Shown here piece after piece: positions 19,079-28,442 of a DNA stretch of 33,892 nt. The notes under the pieces are model-generated. The model searched no databases. It had not been told where the DNA came from and saw nothing but the letters and a program-made list of their open reading frames with translations. The position numbers and the translations under genes were made by a program. Origin of the DNA: Ophiothrix spiculata (Eukaryota > Echinodermata > Ophiuroidea > Amphilepidida > Ophiotrichidae); the NCBI GenBank assembly GCA_000969725.1, contig JXSR01S017779.1; one strand, 5' to 3'. Position 1 is the stretch's first letter. Each line of letters begins with the position of its first letter.

Positions 19079-19387
19079 AGGAGTATGGTCCAATTACTTC
19101 AGCATTTTTCAAAACTTTTTTTGTACCAAAATATATATTTATTTCAAAATGTATTTTTTATGATATTCCATGTGAAATTTTACAGCTAAAAATGTTTCAT
19201 TTTGAAAATATGAATGAAAATGTGTCTTATTAATGTAAGGCGAAGAATAGGTAGCTCTGAAATATTAAATTGCTTATAAAATTAAAATGGTTTGACAGAT
19301 TTAACTTAAATTTGAAATTGAAACATTTTTATTAGACATCTTTCATATGAAACTGAAAACTAAATTTTGAGACTTTGGTCATGTTCC
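19079..19387. mobile_element. 309-bp TTAA-flanked element (AGGAGTATGGTCC family), both ends present
   Basis: Left AGGAGTATGGTCCAATT; right GGTCATGTTCCT; TTAA at 19075-19078 and 19388-19391. This is the most complete family member here. The inner part (CCATGTGAAATTTTACAGCT, TTTCATATGAAACTGAAA) matches the pieces at 1-241 and 3425-3600. The 93-codon frame over it has no domain. Confidence 0.8.
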
Positions 19388-19391
19388 TTAA

Positions 19392-19500
19392 AAGGAGCCC
19401 AGTCAAATTGCTTCAACTTTTTAAAAATGTTTGGTACCAAAATATTGCTCATATTTCCCTCAGACTAATGAAACAAGCTTCAATTTGGAGATATAAGTGA
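19392..19500. mobile_element. Second, truncated AGGAG-family element sharing the TTAA
   Basis: Begins AGGAGCCCAGTCAAATTGC directly after the TTAA at 19388-19391 and runs through TTTGGTACCAAAATATTGCTC, which matches the inner sequence of 1-241. The right end is absent. Two family members therefore abut at one TTAA. Confidence 0.6.
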
Positions 19501-19535
19501 AGATTTTACTGGATTGGTATTTAAAAATATATTTA

Positions 19536-19612
19536 AACGTGAAGCGCCTTAGTACAATTGTATTGGTTTTAGGTGCTTTATAAATTCCATTATTGTATTG
19601 TATTGTATAGAC
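19536..19612 (+). mobile_element. 3' tail of a SINE or LINE
   Basis: GTGAAGCGCCTTAGTACAATTG ... GGTGCTTTATAAATTCC followed by (ATTGT)n repeats resembles the 3' tails of L2/CR1-mobilised SINEs (compare AAAGCGCTATATAAGT plus (TTA)n at 24.92 kb). Only the tail remains. Confidence 0.6.
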
Positions 19613-19679
19613 AACTGAAAAATGTAAAATTCATCCTACAATCAAAATGTTCTGTAAATTGGGCCTACTTCCTCAGGGG

Positions 19680-19975
19680 GGGTGAGTGGGTGGAGGGGCA
19701 TCAAATATGAAATGGATACGGGTGTAAGGCCCACGCTCTGACAGAGGCTGGGGCATTCGGTGAGAGCGGAGGCTCAAAAAATGAGGGGTCATCGGGTGAG
19801 AGCATGATTTTTGGCATTCGGTGAGAGAAAAATACAAAAATATGAGAGCTAATTGGTCAAAAAATGAGGGGTCATTGGGTTAGAACAAGATTTTTGACAT
19901 TCGGGGAGTGAAATTTGGCAATCGGTGAGAGAAAAATATAAAAATTTATGGGGTTTTTGGTTGAGAGCATATGCA
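19680..19975. repeat. Degenerate tandem array (GGCATTCGGTGAGAG words)
   Basis: GGCATTCGGTGAGAG-like words recur several times between 19751 and 19935. AAAAAATGAGGGGTCAT recurs at about 19778 and 19863, and GGTGAGAGAAAAATA at about 19819 and 19924. The periods of ~85-105 bp are interleaved and decayed. G-rich sequence at 19674 and CCCCTCCTCCCGGG at 20098 may be the ends of an element enclosing it; not proven. Confidence 0.55.
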
Positions 19976-20517
19976 ATTGTAAACTAGGATACGCGGTTCT
20001 CGGGCCGCGCGGTTCTTAAACAGAGTGTCGATAAAAATTACAGGTCTTTGGGTGACAGCGACGCTGAAGGGGTCTTTTGGCCTCCAGAATGGTACTGCCC
20101 CTCCTCCCGGGCTTCTTCCTCTGACCAAATTTCAGAAAGTGAAAAAATCAGGACTATTCACCTTTAACTGTGATAGGTATGTTGGGGGAAATCAACAACA
20201 AAATCTTTAATCACAAGTCTTAGTCTAAGCTAAATGAGATACAACAACATGAACTTGGATGAAAAGTACAGTAAGCTTAAGCACGCCATGCACTGCTCCG
20301 CAATCTGTCAAAGTGTGTCCGGAACAAGGTGTAAGGTAGCTTCCCTTGGGTCTTGTGGGTAAAGACGCCAACACTTTACGAGTCACGCATGGACAGTAGT
20401 ACACCAATCGCATATATTTCTTATATAAATGCATTTGTGATTTAGCTTGGCCGGTTATGTATAAATATTTCTTTGATTTATATATGTCGATTAGAAATAC
20501 TTGCTTTACGAGACTAA

Positions 20518-20850
20518 TATCCATAATAATATTGCAATTCTTATTAAGCGCAAACACATCAAAAGACATCTCAATGCGCTTTATACTATTATTACACTGT
20601 CATTAGGAAATTGTCACACCCATCTCACCTCAACTAGATCGCAATCTTATGATGCCGAACTATCGGAACTTCAACTTGGATTGTAATATTCCTCAACAGC
20701 TCCCTAATGCGCTTGGGTCGACAAAGTAATCAAGATTAAATGTCTTGCCTAAGGACATAACCCGTTAGGTGCAGCGGGGCTCGACCTTGCGACTTCATGA
20801 TTTGGGGTCTTTCACTATTCCCAGGAACATGATTCATGGGATAACCATGG
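20518..20850 (-). mobile_element. tRNA-derived SINE (same family as 24680-24958)
   Basis: Read on the minus strand, a degraded tRNA-like head carries AAGGTCGAGCCCC (B-box-like). It is followed by GTTATGTCCTTAGGCAAGAC, CATTTAATCTTGATTACTTT and GTCGACCCAAGCGC, which align closely with the body of the SINE at 24.74-24.80 kb. A tail with GCGCATTGAG / GTTTGCGC and a TTATTATGG end follows. It is older than the 24.7-kb copy, judging by its poor A box. Confidence 0.75.
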
Positions 20851-20889
20851 TGCCATAGTTATGCCTGGGTGCAGGGTATGTGCTCAAGC

Positions 20890-21620
20890 AGGGGTCAAAT
20901 TGTTTGCCTTGACAGCGATTAAAAGTGTTCATGGTGACCCAATCGGCCGACCGTATCTTGGGAGTCAAAGGTCATGAAAAAGGTTAAATGATTCAACTTT
21001 GTCTAATATCAAAGGTTTAGATGTCCAATTGTTTGTCTTGAAACAGTGATAGAAACTCTTCATAGTGACCCTGTCGGTAAGCTTTCCATAGGGGGTCAAA
21101 GGTCACAAAATGTTCAACCTTGTCCAATTTCAAAGGTTAATGTGCCAGATCCTTTGTCTTGGACCAGTTATCAAAAGTATTCATGATGACCTTATCGGCT
21201 GACCTTTCCAAAGGGGTCAGAGGTCACAACAAAAGGTCAAATTTTCAACTTTGTCTGATTTCAACATTTAAGGTGCCAAATCATTTATCTAGAACCAGCA
21301 ATCAAAAGTATCCATGGTGACATCTTCGATGGACCTTTCCTTAGGGGTCAAAGACTCAAAGTTCATTAAAAAAGGCATATTTTCAACTTTGTCTGCATTT
21401 AATGATTAAGGTGTAGTGTTCGTCATTGAACCAGCAAACAAAAATTCTCACAGTGACCTCTTCATCCATCTTTTCCTTATAGGGTCAAAGGTCAAGGGAC
21501 AGGTCAAATTTCCAAGTATGTCTGATTTTGAATGTTCTAAGATGTATAACTGTTTGTCTTGAATCAGCAATCAAAGATGTCAAGGGTGACCTTTTTGTGC
21601 ATAATGTCTGATTTCTATTC
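20890..21620. repeat. ~130-bp tandem array, ~5.5 units, each with a DR1-like motif
   Basis: The word GTTTGTCTTGAAYCAG (variants) recurs near 20900, 21028, 21150, 21280, 21417 and 21553. Each unit continues with CAAAAGTATTCATGGTGACC, a GACCTTTCC block, a GGGTCAAAGGTCA-type motif and CAACTTTGTCTGATTTCAA. Units are diverged by perhaps a fifth, so the array is old. See the separate entry for the motif. Confidence 0.85.
20962..21494. promoter_or_regulatory. Array of DR1 nuclear-receptor-like sites
   Basis: GAGTCAAAGGTCA (20962-20974), GGGTCAAAGGTCA (21093-21105), GGGTCAGAGGTCA (21214-21226), GGGTCAAAGACTCA (from 21345, degraded) and GGGTCAAAGGTCA (21482-21494). The spacings are 131, 121, 131 and 137 bp. 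AGGTCA-N1-AGGTCA (DR1) is the known site of HNF4/RXR/COUP-TF-type receptors. Extra AGGTCA half sites follow 12-19 bp downstream in two units. The sites are seen; binding is inference. Confidence 0.45.
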
Positions 21621-22022
21621 TAGTGGTGTGTTCAAAGGACAGAAAAAAAATTAGGATACAATGATTTCATTATAGTAGCTGCAATGCATCGTGGGTAAAG
21701 GCTAATTAATGGTGAAAGATAGAGGTTTAGAAGTGGGAAATCTAATATTCGGATGTGTTGTCTTTCTTATGAAGATAGAAATAATCAAGGAAAAGGGGGT
21801 GTGTGGCTAGATTTCACGACTTTACAGCTTTGTCACAATGTTTCAAGTACATACTGGTGATTTGAAATGAATATCTATGAAGGAAAAGAGAAACCAAACC
21901 TGAAACCAGAAGTTTAAAATGGGCGGGGCCTTGCGTAGCCAGGGTTGGCCTTTAATGGACCCGGGGTGTGGAATGACCTCTAATTATTAAAAAAAGCCTG
22001 ATTTTGAACCTTTGGGCATTAA

Positions 22023-22528
22023 CCCTTTGAACCCGACGAGCCGGTATACCGGCTCACATGTACATGTAGCGTAAACCCGATGAGCCGGTTTACCGGCTTT
22101 TAGGTCACGTGTCAGAAACTTGATGTGCCTGTCAACAGGCACGGGTAGTTATAATTTTCAGGGGTCTTATTTATATCAGAAGACATCAATGAAGCTTTGA
22201 ACCCATGGTTGATGGATCAGTTTACTCGTTGTTTACTTGACAGAGGTAAACAATTCCTTATATTTTCGTAAGTTTGATCAAAATTTTTCAGAAATGTGGG
22301 TTCGCCATAGACTACAATGTAAATGTCGAACATGTTGGTCGACATTAAAAAAGTGCTCTTTTACGAATGCTGGTTATTGGAAAAAATCATACTACTCTAA
22401 AATGAATAGGTAAAGCAAGGGAAATCAAAATCAAAGTAAGTTTAGGGTTTATATTGTGTTTTTTTAAACTTTCGGGTTGGCCCAGGTCAGCGGTACAGAT
22501 ACATGTAGAATGGCCAGGGTTTAAAGGG
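22023..22528. mobile_element. 506-bp TTAA-flanked element, piggyBac-like (CCCTTTGAACCC ends)
   Basis: Left CCCTTTGAACCCGAC and right GGTTTAAAGGG (inverse CCCTTTAAACCC) with TTAA at 22019-22022 and 22529-22532. Three regularly spaced hairpins sit beside the left end (22038-22142). It contains GGTCGACATT near 22.34 kb. No transposase motif: a non-autonomous derivative. It belongs with 242-379 and 31154-31444. Confidence 0.82.
22038..22142. other. Three phased subterminal hairpins
   Basis: GAGCCGGTATACCGGCTC (22038-22055, perfect palindrome), GAGCCGGTTTACCGGCTT (22082-22099) and GTGCCTGTCAACAGGCAC (22125-22142). The starts are 44 and 43 bp apart. The first two share arms; the third keeps the hairpin with different arms. 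Confidence 0.85.
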
Positions 22529-22696
22529 TTAAATTCGGGATACGCACACTTACCCACTGGCTTTACGTCCAAAGGCAGTCGCTCGCTCAAGTGACATTCG
22601 CTCGCAAAATGTGCACTGACTTTCAAGCTAAAATGGAGAATGAATGCCACTTACAATGCTGTGATATTAGTTAAATTAATGTTAAGATGGATTTAA

Positions 22697-23036
22697 AGGT
22701 GTGTATTCTGATCGCTTTCACTCACAAAATCAAATTGGAGATTTTGATACCACATGAAAGTGCATATTTTTCTCATAACACCTGTAAATTTTCATGCACA
22801 TTTTATTGAAGAGATATGCTCAAAATAGTGCTGAATTACTGAAATTGTTGTTAACAAGAATAAATATTCTATAGATTTATATGGGTCACTCTCATACATT
22901 TTTGCCTGCATGTAGCATTTATTTGGCTCATGATATGTTAATGAAACTTTACAATTGCTTTATGTAGGTGATGACCCTTAATTCAAATATGGAAGAGGTA
23001 TATATTCAATTTTTCATCAGATGGGAATACCTACCT
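22697..23036. mobile_element. 340-bp TTAA-flanked element (AGGTRKGTATTC ends)
   Basis: Left AGGTGTGTATTCTGATC and right (inverse of AGGTAGGTATTCCCATC) are 17-bp TIRs with few differences. The flanks are TTTAAA on both sides, giving TTAA at 22693-22696 and 23037-23040. Layout as in the other AGG...CCT elements. Non-coding. Confidence 0.83.
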
Positions 23037-23274
23037 TTAAACAATGCTAACATCGATTTACCCAATATTCAAGTGTTGTAAGCAATATGTTCTCTCCATT
23101 TTAGAGAATAAGTCAGAGCAAATATCGCAACTGAATGTCTCTTGAACGAGCGGATGTCTTTTGATGCCAGTCTAACTAAATTTCAAAAATTTTTGAAACA
23201 AGGGCTGGGAAAAAAGAAAATTTACTCTGAAATGGGGTCTGTAGAACTGAAGAGACCCTAATTTATGATCATTG

Positions 23275-23341
23275 ATAGTTAATAGAATCCTGAACCAAAA
23301 TTTCAGAAAGTTTGCTTGAAATGAGAGTCCTGAAAGTTACA
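23275..23341. repeat. Dispersed repeat, copy 1 (partner 28925-28978)
   Basis: AAATTTCAGAAAGTTTGCTTG then AAATGAGAGTCCTGAAAGTTAC aligns with AATTTCAGAAATTTGGCTTG then AAATAGGGTGCTTGGAATGTAAC at 28925-28978. In both places a hAT-like element lies just downstream. Confidence 0.5.
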
Positions 23342-23375
23342 AAAGAAAGACAACTTGAAATGGGATCCTAAGTAG

Positions 23376-23694
23376 CAGTGACGTGCCCTCAGTTTATATG
23401 TCATTCGGAGGAAAAGGTCTTTCAAGGATCTGGAGACTAAACAAAATAGAAGAAGAAAGAGAAGGAGGGGAAAAATCCCAAGAAAAGAGAAGAAAAATAG
23501 TTTGACAGTTTGATATGTATAAAAATTGTTGAAAAAGATGTCTCTGTGCTTGTGAGACTATTTTTCTTTGCTTGTCAGTTTTTAAAAGCTACATCACAAA
23601 AATGTAGGTGTACTCTTTTAGTTTAAGTCTTATGTCATTTGGGGGAAATTGATGCTTGTGCCCCACCACTCAGAAAATCCTGGGCACGCCACTG
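23376..23694. mobile_element. 319-bp hAT-like element with 8-bp TSD
   Basis: Left CAGTGACGTGCCC and right GGGCACGCCACTG are inverted 13-bp ends with one difference. The flanks CTAAGTAG (23368-23375) and CTAAATAG (23695-23702) match at 7 of 8. The interior is purine-rich at left (AAGAAGAAAGAGAAGGAGG), as in the 28984-29476 relative. Non-autonomous. Confidence 0.9.
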
Positions 23695-23702
23695 CTAAAT
23701 AG

Positions 23703-24679
23703 TGGAAGAAAATAGGGGTCTTGAGGCCCAAACATGCCCCTTTAGGCCAATGCCACCCCTAGGCTCATACCCAAAAACTTAAGCATGATAACCCTTTTCA
23801 TGCTGAAACAAAGTACCCCACCATTTCTAAGGTATTTAAGGTATCATAATATAAATGTGCCAAAATTTTGGGTTTCAAACTTTCAAAGCGAGCACCGTCT
23901 AGCATTTTAATTCGGCCGAAATCAAGATTTATCTGTATCCTCACTGGTCTAGTACTCTTATTATCTAAGGGACCAATCTGGTACAGACAAGCAAGTCTGC
24001 CACAGAACAAGCTAATTGTCAGAATTCAATAGGGTCTGTAGTAGAGGAAACACAGGGTCTTTTGGGGGAGGGGGTAGCGTGCAAGATCCAAAAGGTTCAT
24101 ACGACAAGGGGGTACAAGTACTTTTATGTGGATAATACAGATTAAGATTTACAGCTTGATAACAACTATAGCATGGAAGTGGTTTAACTTATCATTCTGA
24201 AAATAAGTTTTTGGCAGACAAGCTTACAAAGAAAGTGATAGCTATAAACCGCCTAATAAGCTTGAATTTTAATATAACACTTTATATCAGAATATGTTAG
24301 CATTGATCGTTGGTTTTGTAGCAAGACTTAAGTTGAAAGGAATAGTTTACAATGAGGAAGGGTGGATCAAAGGAATTTATTTCTGCCTATTATTCTTCTC
24401 ATTTCTGAGGAGTTTAAAAAGTGCACAACCCTAGCCAAAAACATGATATACTTCCAGTTGAATTTGAATTTTCAATTATTGCTTTGATGTGTATCAAGGG
24501 AGATTACAAGTAGTAGTCTGTTCTAGGAGAGATGTCCTTGTCAAAAAATAAGTTGAGTGGCCAACTTCCGAACCAAGGAGCAACTAAGAGTAAAGTTTAT
24601 TGCGCAAGGAAACAAGGAGCAAGTACGATTGGGGCTTGATTAATCAATCTCTGCATTACGAGGGGAGCTGCTGGGGAGC
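23703..24679. other. No gene; unassigned sequence
   Basis: Some G/C-run fragments near 23.72-23.76 and 24.05-24.12 kb look like decayed element debris. The rest is AT-rich without structure I can name. Confidence 0.35.
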
Positions 24680-24958
24680 TTGTGTGGTCTAGCGGAACAG
24701 AGCAGGACTCGTAATCAGTAGGTTGTGAGTTCGAGCCCCGTTAGCGCCAACGAGTTATGCCCTTGGGCAAGGCATTTAGTCTCCATTGCTTCGTCAACCC
24801 TAGCGTTATGGGCAATTACTAGGAATATAGTCGAGTAGCGCCATCTAATGGTATATCGATACCAAGGAAATGCAATAATTGTAATAAGCACTTTGACCCG
24901 ATGTTCAATCGGAAAAAGCGCTATATAAGTGGGACAATTATTATTATTATTGCACTAA
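24680..24958 (+). mobile_element. tRNA-derived SINE with (TTA)n tail
   Basis: A box TGGTCTAGCGG (24685-24695) and B box AGTTCGAGCCC (24728-24738) are 43 bp apart, as in a tRNA promoter. The body is GTTATGCCCTTGGGCAAGGC ... GTCAACCCTAGCG, shared with the minus-strand copy at 20.5-20.85 kb. The tail AAAAGCGCTATATAAGTGGG followed by (ATT)n is typical of SINEs mobilised by L2/CR1-like LINEs. Pol III promoter boxes look serviceable, so this is a comparatively young copy. Confidence 0.88.
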
Positions 24959-25501
24959 CTACTCAATCTTTATAGTTGCAATTATACTTATGACACATCC
25001 CGGGGGACCTACTCAAGATGGCAATTGGTACTCTTGCTCATCACAAAAAGTGGCGTAAAGGGGTCTAATTTTGTGGCACAGGTGGCGTCTACGTTTTTGG
25101 AAAAAGGGGTAATTTATAGCATAAGTTACGCCATTTAGGGTTCTAAATTCAGGCTACCTTTGAAAATTGTGCCAAAAATAGGCATCTGAGCTAATATTTT
25201 TCACAGTTTTTGATCAATTTCAGTAGTTGGAGCTAAATGTTGTATTTTTCTTCAAAATGGAGGTCTAAAGAACTGAACCATACTGAAAATGGTTACCTGC
25301 ATTGTATATTGGATAATACGATGGAACCCAGCGTACTGTCATTGTAGCTTATTGGCAGATCAATTATAACAAAGACTACATAGGTGTAGCCGGACGATAA
25401 AATGAGGTGAAAGTTCACCATCCCAGTACCTGTCAAACAAAGTTAGAGGGAAAATACCAGAATAAAAGGAAAAATACCTGCATGAAAGCTTTAAAAAATT
25501 C
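24959..25501. other. No gene; unassigned sequence
   Basis: Contains AGTGGCGTAAAGGGGTCTAAT (about 25049) and GTTACGCCATTTAGGGTTC (about 25124), weakly inverted and possibly a decayed hAT-type fragment. The remainder shows nothing. Confidence 0.3.
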
Positions 25502-25913
25502 ATAACTAATTGGAACTTTATCATTAACATGATTAAAGTCATACATAACTATATCAATTTAGTACTTCAAATAGGCCTGCACAATCATGTTCGTAGAATG
25601 TTGTTTAAAAAAGAAAATTGTTTAAAAGATGACTCTCTGACAGCGTATGACTAAGAAATTAAAAGATGCACCCTTGACATTTGGCGCTGTCATAGTCCTT
25701 TCCTTTTGGATTCACAACAAATTACCTCTAATCTTACATAATACCTTTATAATCTTCCAAAGGTAAACATCTTCCTCAAAATCATCTTTCCGCATTTGAT
25801 CAATTAATGTTGTGAATGTTACTGTACCTCATGAAGACTACACTCTAAAAAATAACATCATTTTTTTCTAAACTCTACAAATCTAGATCTAAAGCATAGC
25901 ATATCCCTTGTTC
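25502..25913 (+). repeat. ~410-bp direct repeat, copy A
   Basis: Near-identical to 26692-27098 from ATAACTAATTGGAAC to TAGCATATCCCTTGTT. Differences are a handful of substitutions and three indels: copy A keeps ~11 bp near CATAGTCCTTTCC, lacks a 20-bp stretch with GAGTATGATATCGG, and has extra bases near ACAAATCTAGATC. Between the copies lies the LINE fragment. Confidence 0.93.
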
Positions 25914-26159
25914 CCAGGGGGGTCTGTCATCATTGAAAGGGGGGTATCAGGCGTGACCAAGAACTTCCAAACAGCACCCTAAACAAGTATTTACATATTA
26001 TCAAAAATTACACCATAAGTAAGTATGATTGTTGAAAATTTACTAAAATTTTACTAAATTTACTGAAAATTAACTCATCAGTTTCAAAAATATACCCTAT
26101 TTGTTGGTTTTTTGAGATTTTAGGCCCTATTCACGTTACGTACGTAACGTGCCTGATCC
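25914..26159. other. Interval between duplicate A and LINE body
   Basis: Starts with a G-rich patch (CCCAGGGGGGTCTGTC), then AT-rich sequence with TTTACTAAAATTTTACTAAA. Ends with the 20-bp palindrome at 26132-26151. Not assignable to the LINE by coding content. Confidence 0.35.
26132..26151. other. Perfect 20-bp palindrome
   Basis: CACGTTACGTACGTAACGTG reads the same on both strands. It lies ~30 bp upstream of the first recognisable LINE codons, at or near the 5' break of the LINE. Confidence 0.9.
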
Positions 26160-26182
26160 TAAAAAAAACACCCTTTTTACGT

Positions 26183-26488
26183 GAAGACCTCCTCCTTGTC
26201 TCCAGTCTGCCTTCTTTAACCAAGCGCCGTGACATTGCTGCTTTGTGCCAGCTTTTCAAGATTCTGAACAACCTATGCTCTTCTCCTAATCCATTCAGAC
26301 CACATCTGAAACCGACTCTCCGTAACCTCAATAGTCTCTCACTTGACCCGCCTTTCTGCAGACTGACTCTTTCTAAAATGTCTTTCTATTCTTTTGTGCC
26401 CACCATGTGGAACTATCTTCCGGAGGATGTCGTCAAGTGCCCCTCCTTGTCAGCATTTAAAACTGCTGTTTGCCACCACCTCTTGTAG
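26183..26488 (+). pseudogene. LINE ORF2 C-terminal fragment (5'-truncated)
   Basis: The frame reads EDLLLVSSLPSLTKRRDIAA, LCQLFKILNNL, then PTMWNYLPEDVVKCPSL and SAFKTAVCHHLL before the stop at 26486-26488. The LPSL..RR...LC..FKI.N and WN.LP..VV..PSL..FK pattern is the usual extreme C-terminus of CR1/Jockey-like non-LTR reverse transcriptases. The RT catalytic core and endonuclease are absent. No internal stop is seen in these ~102 codons, so the fragment is not very old. The family within the CR1/Jockey group cannot be fixed from this part. Confidence 0.82.
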
Positions 26489-26691
26489 CCAGGTTCCCTT
26501 TGTCATGTTTTTTTCTCTCATTCGTTTGGTCTCCCTGTGTCTCTCCTTTTTTTTCTCTTCTCATCTCACCTCATTTGATTTTTTTTTTTTAATCTATTTT
26601 TTTTTGTCCTCTGTTTTGATGTTTTTGGCATCCCTTTAATTTAGTGTGTTCACTATTGGGTTTGTCATGGCTTTTGCCAATTGGTATAAAT
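26489..26691 (+). mobile_element. LINE 3' UTR and tail
   Basis: Pyrimidine-rich 3' UTR (TTTTTTTCTCTCATTCG, CTCCTTTTTTTTCTC). It then has GGCTTTTGCCAATTGGTATAAAT and ends where duplicate B begins. The short TATAAATATAA end looks like a CR1/L2-style short tandem tail rather than poly-A. Confidence 0.65.
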
Positions 26692-27098
26692 ATAACTAAT
26701 TGGAACTTTATCATTAACATGATTAAAGTCATGCATAACTATATCAATTTAGTACTTCAAATAGGCCTGCATAATCATGTTCGTAGAATGTTGTTTTAAA
26801 AAGAAAATTGTTTCCAAGATGACTCTCTGACAGCGTATGACTAAGGAATTAAAAGATGCACCCTTGACATTTGGCGCTGTCCTTTTGGATTCACAACAAA
26901 TTACCTCTAATCTTACATAATACCTTTATAATCTTCCAAAGGTAAACATCTTCCTCAAAATCATCTTTCCGCATTTGATCAAATTAATGTTGTGAATGTT
27001 ACTGTACCTATAGAGTATGATATCGGTTGCTCATGAAGACTACACTCTAAAAAATAACTTCACTTTTTTTTTCCTAAAGCATAGCATATCCCTTGTTG
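26692..27098 (+). repeat. ~410-bp direct repeat, copy B
   Basis: Second copy of 25502-25913, starting exactly at the end of the LINE tail. It carries a 20-bp stretch (AGAGTATGATATCGGTTGC) not in copy A and lacks about 11 bp that copy A has. Confidence 0.93.
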
Positions 27099-27143
27099 TA
27101 TTCTACAACATTGTGAACTAGTGCTTTTGTATTGTGTAAGAGA

Positions 27144-27552
27144 GGAGCGTGGCTGAGTGGTTAGAGCATTGGACTCATAATCAAATGTATTCGTCTGTCG
27201 TAGGGTCGTGTCCCGCTCTCGGCTCCTTGTTTCCTTAAGCAAGAAACTTTGCTCTACTTGCTTCATGCTTTGGAGGGTACGTAAAGCCATCGGTCCCATC
27301 TGAAGTGTTCCTGACACTGTCGGATGTAAAAAAAAAGTTACGGGCTAGGCTACGGCCGATCAAAATAAGAGTAGGGGAACCTTCCCCGGCAACCATGACC
27401 GTATGTCAAAAATACGTCATCTAATCTTGGACCAGAGTGCATAGTCACTATACCTTCAAAAGTTTATCATCTCTCTCTCTAGGACCAGAGAGTTCATCTA
27501 GATGCTGAAAAGGCTTTGATGAGAATAAGCGTAGAAGTAGAAGTAGAAGAAG
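27144..27552 (+). mobile_element. tRNA-derived SINE with long body and (GTAGAA)n tail
   Basis: A box TGGCTGAGTGG (27150-27160); the B box is decayed (GGGTCGTGTCCC, 27203-27214). The body contains GGTACGTAAAGCCATCGGTC (27276 onward) and AAGAGTAGGGGAACCTTCCCC (about 27367). Both blocks recur on the minus strand in the SINE at 33480-33765, so they form a conserved central domain. The tail AGAAGTAGAAGTAGAAGAAG (27532-27551) abuts the word-array element at 27559. Confidence 0.8.
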
Positions 27553-27558
27553 AGACTA

Positions 27559-28189
27559 CACTCTTAGAAAGAAAGTATCAAATATGAGACAAAAAGGATC
27601 AATTTTGATCCTTTTTAGGTATCAAATATGAGCTTATCCTTTAAGGATCAAAGTGATCCCAAAAAAAAGGATCAAAAATTTTGATCCGAAAAAGGATCAA
27701 ATATTTCTTATAAAAAAGACCTGCAAAAAACATCACACTGAAGTGACGCTAGCAGGGTTTGAACCCACGCCGCACTCATACCTGCTGGTAATTAAGAGAC
27801 GAAGGCACTAACCACTCGACCACGGGGCTGTGTGATGAAATCAACGTATTTATACATGTTACACCATAGTATACATTCCCCGCTGTGTAGCGGTAATGGG
27901 GTGTACTCAAATATGAAACAAAACATCACGTTGCATCCAAACGCGGTATCAAAATGTGAGCTCATCCTTTCCGTATCAAAGTAAACCAGAAATACGGATC
28001 AAAACTTTGATATTGTAATCAAAAAGGATAAAAATAAAATGATCCTAAAAAAGGATCAAAAATGATCCTTGTGAATTTGATCCATTTGTATATATTGATC
28101 CGCAAAAGGATCAAAAGTGATCCTTAAAGGATCAAAATAAAATGATCCCGAAAAAGGATCAAAAATTTGATCCCGGCCTTCTAAGAGTG
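27559..28189. mobile_element. 631-bp TA-flanked word-array element (AAAGGATCAAA words)
   Basis: Ends CACTCTTAGAA / TTCTAAGAGTG with TA at 27557-27558 and 28190-28191. The interior contains about 19 GGATC/GATCC words of the form AAAAGGATCAAA or TTTGATCCTTT on both strands, crowded at both flanks. A tRNA-like segment sits in the middle (27731-27837). No coding capacity. Mobilised in trans, if at all, by a TA-targeting transposase (inference). Confidence 0.83.
27731..27837 (-). mobile_element. tRNA-like segment (tRNA pseudogene or SINE head) inside word-array element
   Basis: On the minus strand: A box TGGTCGAGTGG (27812-27822 inverted) and B box GGGTTCAAACCC (27755-27766 inverted), spaced as in a class II (Leu/Ser-like, long variable arm) tRNA. 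The acceptor arms do not pair, so it is not a working tRNA. It is framed by inverted arms CATCACAC (27731-27738) and GTGTGATG (27830-27837). Confidence 0.7.
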
Positions 28190-28191
28190 TA

Positions 28192-28442
28192 GTAATGATT
28201 GAATAGGATTGGTTAAAACCAAATCACAGAGTATTAATATATTTGTACATGAATCGTTCATGATTTTGATATTATTTTTGGCTATTTTTATTAGTACCAC
28301 ATGCATGGACAAACCTTAAACGTAAGTTTATTTGAATATTTAGCAAGATTGTGTACCGTTGATATGATATGGACCAATTTATTTTCCCGTAAGGACATAT
28401 TGGTTGACGTGCGTTATACTTAGCTGCTTGCTGCATACTTCA
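28192..28442. other. No feature recognised
   Basis: AT-rich spacer between two elements. Confidence 0.35.

Noticed and set aside
20225-20569. 114-codon minus-strand frame
   Set aside because: Its start overlaps the SINE tail at 20518; the residues resemble no family I know.
22558-22580. SINE core fragment (GGCTTTACGTCC)
   Set aside because: Only 12 matching bases with the 33.58-kb SINE; insufficient to call.
25841-25880. Word-array element start (TACACTCTAAAAAATAAC) in duplicate A, also in B
   Set aside because: Resembles the 27559 terminus, but no second end or word array follows.
27150-27214. Functional tRNA gene
   Set aside because: Good A box, but the B box is broken and a SINE body and tail follow.
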